This document shows, in pieces, positions 44,701 to 57,300 of a stretch of DNA of 64,000 bases; position 1 is the stretch's first letter, and each line of letters starts with the position of its first letter. The notes below the pieces were generated by a model that was not told where the DNA came from, did no database searches, and saw only the letters and a program-made list of their open reading frames with translations. The stretch is from Balanoglossus misakiensis. Taxonomy: Eukaryota; Hemichordata. The position numbers and the translations under genes were made by a program. The DNA is taken from positions 7,564,001 through 7,628,000 of the forward strand of contig CM082591.2 in assembly GCA_040954595.2 (NCBI GenBank). The letters run 5' to 3'.

Positions 44701-45569
44701 CTCATCAGCCTCATGGTGTTTCGTGTGCACGGTCTTTGTCTGCACCACATTGCTGAAGTTGCCCGTCATCTGGAAATTTGAATGCCAAGGGAACTGCGTC
44801 TGACATCATTTGATATTGAAGAATTCATGTGTTGTGTTTTTGTACTCCACAGAGAGGACTGGAAACCTGTGTTGACAATTAATGCCATTATTTATGGTTT
44901 ACAGTATTTATTTTTGGTGAGTATACGGAGAGGTTAAGTTGACCTTCACTGGGAGCCATCAGGGTGTTGATCTGTGATCAGTGCTAAGTTGGTAGAAAGC
45001 GAGCCTAGCTGTTTTGTGTGTGAACTGTTAAGTTTTGCTATGTTCAACCCTGTAAAATACAAGTTGAGCTGAGTTGAGCAATGGAAATATTTTCTGAACT
45101 TCAGAACTTTAGATATGTGTGTGTATGTGTGTGTGTGAAGCTATGTTTGTGTGTGTGCTGATGTACTCAGATCATGTGAGTAAGGACACGCTCAAGACAT
45201 CCTTTTTTAGAGGGGAGTGTGTGTGTGGATTAACCCTTTCACCCCCAGTTCCCTCTTTTGGCGTCCAACCGTACCATAGAAAACAATGGGTTTGGACTAA
45301 ACCAATGGTGGTGAAAGGGATAAGCCTGTTGGTTTTGTGCGCAGACTTACTAGCTGCGGACAGTCTGGGTTCGATTCCCGTAAATATGCAACTTGATTGA
45401 TTGTGACTTTTGTTCTCTTCTCCAGGAACCCAACCCAGAAGACCCTTTAAACAAAGATGCTGCAGAAGTCCTCCAATCCAACAGGCGACTATTTGAACAA
45501 AATGTGATGAAATCAATGCGGGGTGGCTATGTAGGTTCCACATACTTTGAACGATGCCTGAAAACGTGA
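41739..45569 (+). CDS. UBE2M: NEDD8-conjugating enzyme UBC12, complete
   Basis: Six coding exons in matching phase: 41739-41847, 42935-43029, 43585-43623, 43997-44100, 44853-44916 and 45426-45569. They give 184 residues, about the usual family length of 183. This E2 takes NEDD8 from the UBA3-APPBP1 E1 as a thioester and passes it to cullins, switching on cullin-RING ubiquitin ligases in cytosol and nucleus. The N-terminal docking peptide [12 protein letters not shown] is present, followed by a Gly/Ser-rich linker. The UBC core carries the HPN motif at 101-103 and the catalytic Cys111 in GNVCLNILR. The C-terminus [11 protein letters not shown] is typical. No damage was seen. Introns contain several MITEs, one of them only about 50 bp downstream of exon 4. 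PTDSS2 is its divergent neighbour. Confidence 0.97.
42534..42720. mobile_element. TA-flanked MITE (AAGGTATACAGTCAC family), copy 2
   Basis: Ends AAAGGTATACAGTCAC and GTGACCATATACCTTTA. It is uninterrupted, which defines the insertion breakpoint in the copy at 15401. Located in UBE2M intron 1. Confidence 0.8.
44152..44285. mobile_element. Mutator-like MITE, copy 2 (134 bp)
   Basis: TAGTCTGGTCCCC ... GGGGACCAGACTA. The flanks CAGAATGCC (44143-44151) and CAAAATGCC (44286-44294) form a 9-bp duplication with one mismatch. It consists almost only of the two TIRs. Located in UBE2M intron 4. Confidence 0.85.
44552..44815. mobile_element. dispersed 280-bp element, copy 2 (UBE2M intron)
   Basis: Inverted relative to 33129-33408; it shares the CACGTGATC end, the GACCCACGGCGTTG stretch and the GCCCGTCATCTGG end. 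Confidence 0.75.
45230..45322. mobile_element. 90-bp miniature element, copy 5
   Basis: TTAACCCTTTCACCCCCAG ... GTGGTGAAAGGGATAA in UBE2M intron 5. The sequence after it (45330-45385) includes GGGTTCGATTCCCG, which resembles a tRNA B box, but no tRNA fold was found. Confidence 0.75.
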
Positions 45570-45859
45570 AACCGAGAACAGTTACTGTAAATACAGCTGT
45601 ATACCACTTCCACTCAAGAACATATTAGATTAACATAGTGAGAGCGACATGAGGGTGATTGCATTTAATATTCTGAGCATTTTGCTTTTACAAGCAAATT
45701 TCCCCCATGCCTTCTTCTTTTGAAGTCATACCCCAGGCATGGAGTGAAGGTATTACTGTATTTCTCGTGGTCAGAGCCCAGGGGTCTGAATTTGAATTTT
45801 TGTTTTTTTTTTTTTGGGGGGGGGGGAGGATGTCAGGATAGAGTATAGGTAAACATGTA

Positions 45860-46036
45860 CAGTGAAACCTGCCTATTTAAGGACACCTCTGGGACCAGAA
45901 AATCTGTCCTTAGTAGAGAGGTGTCCTTAATAGACAGGTAGTATTCTAGTGAAACCATAACTTTTGTCTTAAAAAAACTGTCCTTAATAGAGAGGTGTCC
46001 TGAATACAGAGGTGTCAGGAATGACAGCTTTCACTG
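45860..46036. mobile_element. mariner/pogo-like MITE, copy 5
   Basis: TA|CAGTGAAACCTGCC ... GCTTTCACTG|TA, with internal repeats of GAGAGGTGTCC. TA is intact on both sides. Confidence 0.8.
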
Positions 46037-46223
46037 TACATGTTGAGACTTTTGAGTAGACACAATGTTACTGCAGATTTCCCAACAAGAACCACTGTTT
46101 TATCGCAAAACCAGAAAAAGCCGTGATGAATGGGGTACACAAAAACTTAATATATGTATGGGTTTGTGGTGGATAGGATGGAGTGGTTCCTAATGTTTAG
46201 TATAGAGTGTAGTGTGGAAGGAT

Positions 46224-46314
46224 CAGTCCTTTCACCCCCATTTCCCTGTATAGAGGTCCAGCTAGACTATAGAAAACAATGGAATTGGACTGAACCATGG
46301 AAGTGAAAGGGTTG
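46224..46314. mobile_element. 90-bp miniature element, copy 6
   Basis: CAGTCCTTTCACCCCC ... AAGTGAAAGGGTTGAA, orientation as copy 5. It is only about 95 bp from copy 7. Confidence 0.75.
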
Positions 46315-46408
46315 AAGTGACAATTAGTGAAGGGCATTTACAAATAGTGAGATATTTGATAAGTGTGTGCCACAGACATGTTTGATGCCATTGTGTTTTT
46401 GTTAGATA

Positions 46409-46500
46409 CAGGGCTTTCACCCCCAGTTCTCTATGTAGAGGTCCAACTTGACCATAGAAAACAATGGATTTGGACTGGACCATGGTGGTGAAAGGGTTAA
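46409..46500. mobile_element. 90-bp miniature element, copy 7
   Basis: AGGGCTTTCACCCCC ... GTGGTGAAAGGGTTAA, core AGAAAACAATGG. Confidence 0.75.
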
Positions 46501-46647
46501 ATTTTGAAATATTTTGGTGGTATCTCTGTTGCTTCACACTTGGAAAATGCAGAATACTTACAGGTCCATAAGCTGTTACATTTCGCTACTTTTTCAATAT
46601 CTTGTATTGTGCAGTTTCTGGTTCAAATCTCTGAAGCATATTGAAAT

Positions 46648-46795
46648 GCCCAGTATTTAGCGTATCAACACATACGTGTATACATGCATAGCCAGCATTG
46701 TTCATGTGCAAAATTTGAATTCAAGTCCGGACTAGAATTCATTCGTCAACAATAACAATGGTTGTTACACACATACAAGCTATGTTGACAAGTGA
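46648..46795. repeat. dispersed repeat of about 148 bp, copy 1
   Basis: It matches 58735-58890 in inverted orientation, including the palindrome-like TTGAATTCAAGTCCGGACT and AACAATGGTTGTTACACAC. No coding potential. Confidence 0.8.
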
Positions 46796-46998
46796 AGTAC
46801 TGGGTATATTAGCATGCTGTTTGGAGTAGAACAAGAAATTGCATTTGATACACAGAATAAAAATGCTGGAAAAAAGCAAGACATGGTTATCAGTTTTGAT
46901 GTTTGTTTTGGCCTTAAGGCATTAACTCAAGAATTTCTTCCCAAGATTTTCTGACATTTAGTAAAACTACTGGTATCTCATAAATACAGGTATGCTAA

Positions 46999-47190
46999 TT
47001 AAAGGTACACGGTCACCTCCTATTTACATACGCCCATATATGGCTGAAATGGCATATTTGAGTGTTCTAAAGATCATATGGTGGCGCTCTTTTTTTCGTG
47101 TGTGCCACCCACTGAAAATCTGTGATTGGCTAGATCTCAATTTGCCACGGTAACTGTGGCTATATTTGCATAGGTGACAGTACACCTTTA
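46999..47190. mobile_element. TA-flanked MITE (AAGGTATACAGTCAC family), copy 3
   Basis: TTAAAGGTACACGGTCACC ... AGGTGACAGTACACCTTTA. It is full length and uninterrupted. Confidence 0.8.
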
Positions 47191-47597
47191 AGGTCACTCA
47201 GCTGAATGAACACAAATATTCATGAACAGCACATTATCACACACACTAGCCATTTTGGATCAGATTCAGCCACTGGATGTCAGCTGTCAACTATCCATTG
47301 TCATAGTGATGGATTTAAATGTTGCATATGATTTCATCTCACTTGATAAGTATTTAGTTCTCAAATGTACACGTATTTTAATTTCTCAATTTTGTTTTTA
47401 AACGTAATTTTTTTTTCTTGATCTTCAAATCCCATCACTGTCAGATTTATGATGGAAACTTCGCCATTTTGTTTGTTTACATTTAAGAGCTCCATAGCTA
47501 ACACTCCCATAATCACTACCAGAAATGTTCAAATCACCTAAAAATGTGCAAATAGTCAAAACTCAAAAATTCTAGTCAGATTTCATTGTACATGATA

Positions 47598-47670
47598 TAT
47601 ACATACATACATACATACATACATACATACATACATACCTACATACATACATACATACATACATACACAC
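47598..47670. repeat. (CATA)n microsatellite
   Basis: About 17 CATA units with one CCTA break, followed by CACA and CAGA units. A short minus frame over it is repeat only. Confidence 0.95.
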
Positions 47671-49712
47671 ACAGACAGACATAGAGATTTGCAAGGGAAA
47701 TGTATTTATACATGTATGTATGTTTGTACTTGTCTGTCTGTATGTATGCATGTACAATGTCCACTATAAACACTAACTGTAGAATGTATCACCTTGGCAT
47801 TTCATGTTTTGATCCAGATTTGACTGAAGATTGGATTTGTTGAAATGAGTTTGTCAATATCAAACTATGCAAAGAATGTGGAGAAAAATGGAAGTGGTAA
47901 AAATCAACTTTTAAGAAAAATTGTCCAGTACCTTGACATAAATAAATATGTTTTGCTCTTATATCCCGAATTTTTCATTTTAGTGATTTTTGTCACATTA
48001 TTTTTGGTCAATATTACTTTTCGATTATATTTAGAAACACCCAAGGATTTCCCCATTTAGGTTTGATCAAATTATGCCAAAATTAGGTGTCAAAGAATCC
48101 TAAGGCATATTTATTCAAATAGAGGGATAATAGTTCAAATTGTGGCAAAATATATATGTGCAATGTAATATTGTTCATTGGGTCTATATTTGCTGTGTGG
48201 TAAAAATAAATTCTCAGAATCTACTTGTCATATTGCTTTGAATTTGGCGTACAGGTCCCTTGAGATAACTGTCGGCAGATTTACTCAAATAGTAATGGAA
48301 TCTACAAATTTGTTTGTTTGTTTGTTGTTGTTGTTGTTGTTGTTTTTTTTTGGGGGGGGGGGCTTTTCAGTCAGTAACTGTTTGGCCATTAGCTTTTAAT
48401 TTTTTTTTTTTCAGTAATGATTGTATTTCTAAAAGTTTTGAAGTTAAGTTTGTAGATCTTTAGGGATCTAGCTACCTATCCTGGGTTGGTTGAAATTGAA
48501 AAGTCAAAGTTACGTATGTTAGGATATATTTTCTTTTTTGGTTTTATAAAAAAATCACCTATTTTGAAAAGATCTCGGTCAACGTTGACACAAATTCTTC
48601 ACAAACATTACCTGTTTGTTTATGTCAAATATCACAGCAAAGCTTTTATTGGCTGTTAGTGTTAGATCCTTTATGTAGATTTGTGGTATGCGTTCATATT
48701 GGGTTAGCTGGCAGAGAGTGCTGCTAGAAGGATTTGGAATTCTCATGGTTTGTCCCATCCCAATAGCAAACATTCCCAATATCCCGTCTTATATATTTGG
48801 TTTTACCCGTTTTATACCCTCTGTGCCTACAACTAATGTTTGTGTAAACTTAAATCTGAAAAATAAAATTCTGATTTCATTAATACTCAATTTATTTGAA
48901 GTGTGTGGTTTCAATTAGATCCTTTTTTTGTAGTGAGCATTCCTACAGTCTTGTATAATGCTTAGAATATTGTCATTTTCCTGATTTTTATATATATTGT
49001 GTGTCATTGAATTTTAAATACAAAAATAATGAGAAAACAGGATGTTTGTATTCTATTTTTCCAGTTAGGGAGTTGTGGAAAATGTTGAGTCAGCACTTTT
49101 CTTGCACTATGGTAGTTTTCCTATGGTGAAACTATCAGAACAGCTCTATCAAAAAATCAAGCGCAGTGACATTTTGTTTTTTTATATCAATTAATAGTAA
49201 TCCTCTTTTGGCACCTTTTGTTAAAAAATCAAGAAAATGACAATATTGCAATAGTGTTTTCTCAAAGTTCTACATGTAAGGCTATGGAATATGTATAATG
49301 ATAAAAAAGTCCATCAATAACCCACTACTATAGTCCAGTCCAAATCCATTGTTCCAAAAAGAAGAGCTTTTTTCTCCTGTATTACAAACTTTTTTTTGGT
49401 ATTGCTTATTTTGAAATGTATTATTTTAAGACATTTCTGCTTCAGGAATTGAATAAAACACTGTTCTCACATTTTCTGTCTGGAGGTCTCCTCAGTGGAT
49501 GCATTGATCATGGATGTCTGAGACTTATTGTACAATGTTACAATTTCACCATAAAACACCCTTCTCATAAGTTTAGCGCCATCACGCAGGCATCACGAAT
49601 TTGAGCTTTGAGTTCAAATTCACGATGCTGAAGTTAGTGTCGGTTTCAGATTCGGATTCGGGTTCGAGAGACTGAATTTTCGGGCAACCATCGCAGTTCA
49701 GCATCTACGCAC

Positions 49713-49809
49713 TCCTGGTTCCCTGCCCCAATCCCACCGCTGGCTGCGCTAACCCTTTCGCTTTAGTGTAGCGCAGCCAGCGGTGGGATTGGGGCAGGGG
49801 ACCAGACTA
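49713..49809. mobile_element. Mutator-like MITE, copy 3 (97 bp, left end diverged)
   Basis: Left end TCCTGGTTCCCTGCCCC; right end GGGGCAGGGGACCAGACTA. It is reduced to the two TIRs, and the outer TAGT of the left end is lost. No target duplication is visible. Confidence 0.75.
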
Positions 49810-50017
49810 ACTTGAAACGTGAAACTTGAAACGTGAATCTTGAATTAGGCTTACCCAGCGGGTAGTGCTCGCTGAAATACGTAAACAGTTCAGTGAGTTT
49901 TTCACGAAAGGAGTTTTGGGACCAGAAATAATCAGAGTTCAGGCTTGTATAGGTCGTTTTATTGAATTACGCTCACTTTGCTTTCTGTTGCGTGTTATCT
50001 GAAAATCTGGCAGTACC

Positions 50018-50435
50018 ATTTCATCAAGTTTACCTTTGTGAAAACTTGATCTTGATTGCAAATTCAAGAACATAACGAGAACAGGATATTTACAATATCA
50101 AATAGAGAGCAATACATACTAAAATATATGCCTCAAATGAATATATTTCTCCAGGTCCATATGTACATTTTTACGCTGACAAAAACCTGCTATGTTCAAC
50201 AATGCGAAAAAGACAACGAGAATATTTATACTACAGTTCCCATTTCATCAAGTTTACCTATTAAAGTTTGTGAAAAGTTTATCTTGCTAGCAAATTCACG
50301 AACATACCACAATATTTACAATATCAAATAGAGAACATGATTATTTACAATAACGACTAAAATAGGTCTCAATAAATGAAATGAATATATTTCTCCAAGT
50401 TCATACATACATTTTACGCTGACGAAAACACACTT
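50018..50435. repeat. local direct duplication of about 190 bp
   Basis: TTTCATCAAGTTTACCT and the following sequence (TTTACAATATCAAATAGAGA, ATATTTCTCCA, TTTTACGCTGAC) occur at 50018-50195 and again at 50242-50435 in the same orientation. Confidence 0.75.
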
Positions 50436-50570
50436 TACCGTATGTCAATGTTCGTGAAGCACAATCGATTCCTATTCCTGATAGCAGAAATAGTCATAGC
50501 GCCCTCTACCGTTGAAGTCAAGCTCCCCCTCGTTCATTGAACTGTGCGCCCTCAACACAGTTCAAAACAA

Positions 50571-53500
50571 ATGGCGGTAAAACTAAAAGATTACCGGTCG
50601 CGCATCCTTTCTTCATATATATTTGAAATAACAATTATTTTGGACTATCGAATGGAAATATTTACAGATCACAATACAATATATATCTCTGGCGATTTAC
50701 AGGTAAGTTTTTAGAATTATTTTGCACACATAAATTGATGAAACGCCTTCATCCTTTCGGATGCAATGGAGATCTGATGGGAAGTGGACTGTGCACACCA
50801 TAACTTTCAGACCCCTCCATGTCAAAATTCATGAAAAAAACGAGTGAAAATATTCCAAAACTACTCAGATTTGGAATATTTATACTCGTTACATGAAGCG
50901 ACTGTAGACTGAAATAATTATTTTTCAAAATGAGCTTTGTAAATGTGGAAAAAAGGACCGAATTTTTGATTGTTTACATGCCAAGTTGACGAAATGCATT
51001 CAGTTTCAAACAGTCTTGTCTCAAAATTCTTCAAAATAAACTGCAAAAATTACTCAAAACACCCTCAGTTTAGTTTGCCTACACTCAGTACATGTAGCGA
51101 CTGCACGTACAATTAATTTCTGTTCGGAATTTTTCTTCAAAATGTGGAAAATAACTCCCAAAATTATGAGAGTGACATTGGTTCAGTTTGAACTTTGTTG
51201 CCATGGCATGCGATCAATCGTAAATTTATCGACGCTGCCTCTAAATTTTCTCCAAAATTTCACTGTTTTTGATGTCGTGTGGACATGCATTTCATGGTGA
51301 TGTTTATGTCTGCTTGTAGAATACTTCGATTTGGTCGCTGTCAGCCTCTCCAACAGCAATTCTGTCACCGCTGACTGCAAGGAACCAGGGGCGTCTCACC
51401 TCACCTTCAAATAAGTGACAGATCCACTCTCCATCAAATCTCCATTTCACAATCCTATCATTCCTCCAATCACACACAAACAAATTATCGTCGTCATCGA
51501 CGTCAATGCTGTGTGGACACCTCAGCTGACCAGGACCTTTACCTTTCACACCAAATTGATACAAGAATTTCAATTCAGCATCAAAACACTTGATGCAGTG
51601 ATTCCAACTGTCAGACACCATGATGACATTCTTACTGTTGACCACCACAGAGTATGGGAAACTGAATTGTGTTTGGCCACCACCTCGACCACCAACCTCT
51701 GCAACATACTGACCATCTTGGGTGTACTTGAGTAGCCGATGACCTCTGACATCAGTGACCAAAACAAATCCATTCAGTAGAGCGACGCCCCTGACATCGA
51801 CGCCTGCAGGTAGAGTAATTATTCTAAGAATTTTATTGTTTTGATCACAAACAACAATTTGAGAATTTCCACCATCACTTATGAAGTAGATGTTGTCATG
51901 GGAGACAGCTACATCCCATGGCTGGAATGGCTTTGCAAACTGACCATCAAAACTTCCCAAGACTTTGTCACAGGTGTAATCTTGATTCAGTATCTGTACA
52001 ACCCTGTTGCCTCGGTCACACACCACCAGTTTGTCACCATGGAACACCATACCTCCTGGTTCTTTAAACTTTCGCCCTGGCTTTGGACTTTGGCCATCCA
52101 GTGTCCTCAATGACCAGTGACCTGTTAGGTGAAACAACGGTCAAAGGTCAAACATGCTATATTGCAATGCATTAGGAATATGCTTGAGTTAGTGTTTTAT
52201 TGTTCATTTTAACAAGAGAAAACATATTACAAAAGAAACGAATCATTGCTATGACAACTGAACTACTAAGGGGTAGTTTTTCTACACAATGTTTACAGTG
52301 ACAAATAACCATGGCAACCAGAGTAACCATGACTTTCTTGAACTATTTCTTTTTCTCTGCAATATAGCTAGGAGGAAATTTACTTTGTCTCTTTTTGATA
52401 TTATAATATACATAAAAGACTATCTTATTTAACCATTCAATAGATATACTATCGTTGATGTTGCCATGGTAACACATTCAAAGAAATCAGTTCAAAAATA
52501 ATCTTTTACTTGTAACTTTTGACTCAGTAGACATTTCATAACAATTCTTGAACTGAGTTTCAGGGATAATTCTTTGGTCCATTATTTTTAGGAAAAAATG
52601 TATGATGGTAGCATTATTGACTGGTAACCATGACAACTGAACCTCAATGTATTTTGTAAAACATTGGCAATGTGCTAAAGTTAGTGTTTTAATTTAACTT
52701 TAAACCTTTTTTTTTTACAAATTTAGCGAGTTATTGCCATGATATATTTCTGCCAAAGTACTCTATATGTACACATTTTCCAATACCAAGTAACCATGGA
52801 AACTGGACAAAATGTTAATATCAGTTAATAATTCTATTTTTGAAAACAAGTAGCAGAAATATTACCTGAAATTATCACTTTATTTATGGTCTTTGTAACC
52901 CATAAAAATGTTCCTATTCAACTGCTCAATGGATTTAGTGACAGTATTGTTGTCATGGTAACACATCTTAACAGATCAGTACAGGAATAATCTTTGCCTT
53001 GTAATTTTGGAATTAGTAGGTCTTACATAAAAATTCTTGAACAATGTCTCAAGGATCATTGCCTACCTTATACTTGTAGCTTTTCAAACCAGGGCAACAA
53101 GACAAACATCAATTTCTGAAACTATTTCTATTGCTTTGCAATATAAAGAAAAAAGCTATCTGTCATTTTATTGACAGACTATTATAATACAAAGTATTTC
53201 TAACTTTATATACTATCTGTAATGTTGTTGTGCCAAAGATTTTGTTTCTTTTTCCAGCCAACCAGAGATGGTCTGCTTTTCAATCAGTAATTGTCATATT
53301 GGTGAACAGAGAAGAATTATCTACTCCTTAGCCGAGAGGGCTGGTACTTTCTTTGACCAGGTGAGTATTTTTGTGAATAAACCCTTGAGAAAATTATTGG
53401 TGTAAACCTTTCTAACTTTAAGTTTAAAGAATTTATTGGAAAGTAAAATGTATTGTTGGAAATTTAGTGATATATTTTTTTGCAAGAATATACCCTAACC

Positions 53501-54355
53501 ACTTATATAGTGACATCATTGCAGATGATCTGAGAGATGGAAAACCTGCAGTTACTTAGGATGAGTCATGATAAATAGTCTGTCTCAACACCACTGGCTG
53601 TTCCAGATTGTCACTTGGATAAAAAATTGGTAAGTTCCTAATTTGAATTGCCTTTTTTGATTATTTATAATCATAACAAAATTAAAGTTTCTTGATATTG
53701 TGGAATATCTACATATGACAATTCCAAAGTCAAATGAAGAAATTGAATGATTGTAGCTAGTGGTTGAAATTGTAGAAATTGAGCATTTTCACCCTGGACC
53801 AGAGTTGTTTTATTTCTGGCCACTGTAACAAAGAGTGAACCTTTCACCCCTTTCTGTTGCATATGGATTCAACCATACCAATCAAAACAGAGGGTTGAAC
53901 CACTGTTCTGTTTTATATTGCTTTATGCTGTCTGTGTCTGCCAGTAATCAGCCTACTTGTACATTGGACATTTACACACAAATTGGCTCATAGCTTTTCT
54001 TTTTTCTATTCTGGCACACCTTGATGCTCCATCAAATGCTCTTGCAGAATTGATCATAACAATCTCATCCACATGATATTGATATTGAGTCAATATCTGC
54101 ACGCATTTTGATGTTTCTAATTTACAGACAAAAGTCTTCATCAATGACCAGACAGCCAATCTATTCTTGCAAAGAATACAAAGTTGAATTCAAAGATGAC
54201 AAGGTTGGTATCTTCTGACGTTACTTTGTTTATGTTTGATCAAGTGAAAAGTTTCTTATAATGATTTTGAACTCTCTGAATTGTTGGTGACCAGACCTCT
54301 ATTCTCATCTTGCCTCATACTTGTAAAAATTTGCGTTGTGATGTCAAGGTTTCTG
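50571..54355 (+). other. exon-like segments on the plus strand inside and beside the NHL gene
   Basis: A start-like ATGGCGG at 50571 opens a 44-codon frame ending at TTACAG|GTAAGT (50702). A segment at 53258-53360 has both a good acceptor (TTTCTTTTTCCAG) and donor (GACCAG|GTGAGT). It encodes 34 residues (from CAACCAGAG) faintly like the start of a BRCT domain (VCFSISNCHIGEQRRII). Further candidates are 54128-54203 and 54295-54355 (TSILILPHTCKNLRCDV). The phases do not join into one frame: a stop or mismatch arises between them. This may be a decayed or nested gene, or chance. Confidence 0.25.
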
Positions 54356-57300
54356 GTAAGTGCCATAAATGTTATGTCATCAAGTTTTCTTATATTATAC
54401 ATTTACACACAATGCAGTTTGGTGGTACCGGTAGAAGTCTGGCAACCAATGATTCAACATTTACTTGAAGTTTTGAATCAACTGATCCCTTATTATCAAC
54501 ACATGTATTCAACTTATTTTCCAACACTGAGAATGCACATACCTGTTTTAGAAGGTTTTGCTGAAACACTGGCTCCCTTTGTATCCTCAGATATCTCTTT
54601 ACTTCCTGTAGTGGAGAGATGTCTTAGACATTAATTTTACAATGTACTTGAAGTTTTGAATCAACTGATCCCTTATTATCAACACATGTATTCAACTTAT
54701 TTTCCAACACTGAGAATGCACATACCTGTTTTAGAAGGTTTTGCTGAAACATTGGCTCCCTTTGTTTCCTCAGATATTTCTTTACTTCCTGTAGTGGACA
54801 GATGACTTAGACATTAATTTTACTTGAAGTTTTGAATCAACTGATCCCTTGGTATCAACACATGTATTCAACTGTTATTTTCTAACACTGAGATGAAATG
54901 CACATACCTGTTTTAGAAGGTTTTGCTGAAACACTGGCTCCCTTTGTACCCTCAGATATCTCTTTACTTCCTGTAGTCCCTGAATCACCAGCAGTTTCTT
55001 TACTTCCACCAAAAGATCTCCTAATCTTGCTGATGACACCTTTGGATTGCTTTTCTTCTGCAAAAGAAAGTGATCAAACAATGAAAATATAGTATAATAA
55101 TAATAATAATTTATTTATATAGCGTCAGTATCCACAAAAAATGTGATCAATGACGCTAAAAGCAAAAGTAACACTACAACAAATGGCTAAAAAGCAGATT
55201 TAAAAAGTAAAGTTTTAATATTTGATTTAAAAACAGATAAGTCTGGTGCCTGGAGAATGTTGAGTGGAAGATTATTCCAAAGAATTGGAGCAGCAACAGT
55301 AAAAGCATGATCACCATAACTCTTGGTGCGTGATCGAACAGGGCAGCTCAGTTTGAACTGATCAGCTGACCTTAAATTGCGACACGGAACATATAGTTTA
55401 GTCATGTTAGAAAGATAGATTGGACTAAGTGTATGAATGGATTTAAAAATGAGAACTAACATCTTAAAAACAATACGCTCTGTAACAGGTAGCCAGTGCA
55501 ACTGATACAAAATTGGAGTGATGTGACAGGTGATTTTTGAACGAGTAACAATTCTAGCAGCAATATTCTGAACGCGTTGGATACGGTTGATTGAATACTT
55601 CGGGAGCCCAAATAAAAGTGAATTACATGAATCAATTCGAGAAGTAATGAATGCATGAACTAATTGCTCTGTAGCAGATTGAGATAAATATTTGCGGATA
55701 ATCGCAATGCGACGTAAATGAAAAGTGGCAGAGCGGCAGATCTGTCCAATATGTGGCTTCATTGTCAGACAAGAGTCAAGGATCACTCCAAGGCTCTTAG
55801 CCTGACAATGGACGGGAATCAGAGCATCGCCAACACGAATTTCTGAAATCCCTCTAACAGACAGATCACCCGAAGTACCAGAGAAATAACAAATTCAGTC
55901 TTATCATCGTTTAAGCACAAGAAGTTTTCAGACATCCAAAACCTAACATCGGATATACAAAGTTCAAGATTCAAAACAGTTCTTGCTGCGTTGTCTTTAC
56001 TAAAAGACATATAAAGTGAAGAGTCATCTGCATAAAAACTATAAAGACAACCATGACTTTGAACTAATTCACCTAATGGAGACGTGTACATATTGAAAAG
56101 TATGGGACCAAGAACTGATCCCTGTGGTACCCCAGTGTCGAGTGGATAGAAAGGTGATTGGGTGGAATTTACAAGTACACACTGACTACGATAGTGCTGT
56201 CAATTAATCTGATTACGTTTGGCTGATATTTAATAGAATGATTTCTTATTTCTTATGGGATATCTCATTTTCCTCTGTTAAGAATATACCGGGTACTGCT
56301 TTCCAACATCAGATTGAATCATTTGGCCAACATTGAATGTTTACTCATCTCATTGGATATCTGTGACTGATTTTTCACTATCAAGAATACTAGTATACTA
56401 TACCATGCTTTCCAACATCAGATTGATGTAAATGTAGTTCCAACTTTCTAAGTTTGTTATTGACATGTTTTACTGGTGTACCTTTTTCCTTTGTCTTAAA
56501 TTGTTTTGCTTTGGTTTTCTCTGTCTCAGTTCCATCTCCTTCCGTCATCTTGGCCACAGCCTCAGTGTCTTCTTTTCCCATTGTCTCTGGTTGTGGATGT
56601 CTGGCTTTCTCTGCTCCTGTTTCTTCTGATGCCATCTCAGGTTGCACAGTTGCTGGTTTCACATCTTTTGTAGCCATGGTTACAGGCGATATGTCTCCTG
56701 TGTCATCTTTCTTGAGAGGCACATCAGATGGTGTGAGTTTGCCTACAAATATTTGTAATTAAATGGTAAGTACTTGGTTATAATTCTTACAACAATGAAA
56801 ACTTGCATTTTTTTATAATCTATATGAGCTGGAAGATTTTTCTTGATGCAGGAATAATCGAAGCAGATTTATATCAATCTCACCTTGTTCAGTTTCCAAT
56901 TTTGCATCTTCTTCCAGTTGAAGAGTTTTAGCAGTTTTCAGTTGCAGCTCAGTGTCAGATTGATCATCCTGGATTTTGGATAATTTTGACTTTAGCTCAG
57001 TTATGGTTTGTTCTTGTTGTTCAAGTTTAGATTGTAATTCTTGGATGTGTCTAGGGTCTGATTCTCTCAATCTTTGCTTCAGGGAAATGACATCCATAAG
57101 TTGTGTGGCGGCTACTTTCTCAACACTTGCAAGTTTCAGTTTGTACTGCTCTTCTAAGAGTGACTTTTCCTGAAGTGCTTCTTTCAACTGATTCTCTAGA
57201 ATCATTTTCTCTGTCTGCAGTTTAGTGATTTCTCCAACTAGCTTTCTCTTATTCTCAACTGACTCAGTCTGCAGTTTAGTGATTTCTCCAACTAGCTTTC

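Larger units (their letters stand above)
45570..50570. other. intergenic, repeats only
   Basis: No splice-supported gene was found between UBE2M and the NHL gene. A possible UBE2M polyadenylation signal, AATAAA, lies near 46857. Homopolymer and TTG microsatellite tracts lie at 45798-45828 and 48310-48362. The dispersed elements are listed separately. Confidence 0.5.

Noticed and set aside
45330-45385. tRNA gene or tRNA-derived SINE (GGGTTCGATTCCCG)
   Set aside because: Only a B-box-like motif is present. I could not form an acceptor stem, D arm or anticodon arm around it.
51415-52113. Plus-strand frames over the NHL exon
   Set aside because: The minus-strand reading gives a clear NHL propeller with splice support; the plus frames are antisense shadows.
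54281-55092. Plus-strand frames containing HIPVLEGFAETLAPFV
   Set aside because: They repeat only because the minus-strand exon segment is triplicated. Minus-strand splice sites and phase explain the sequence.
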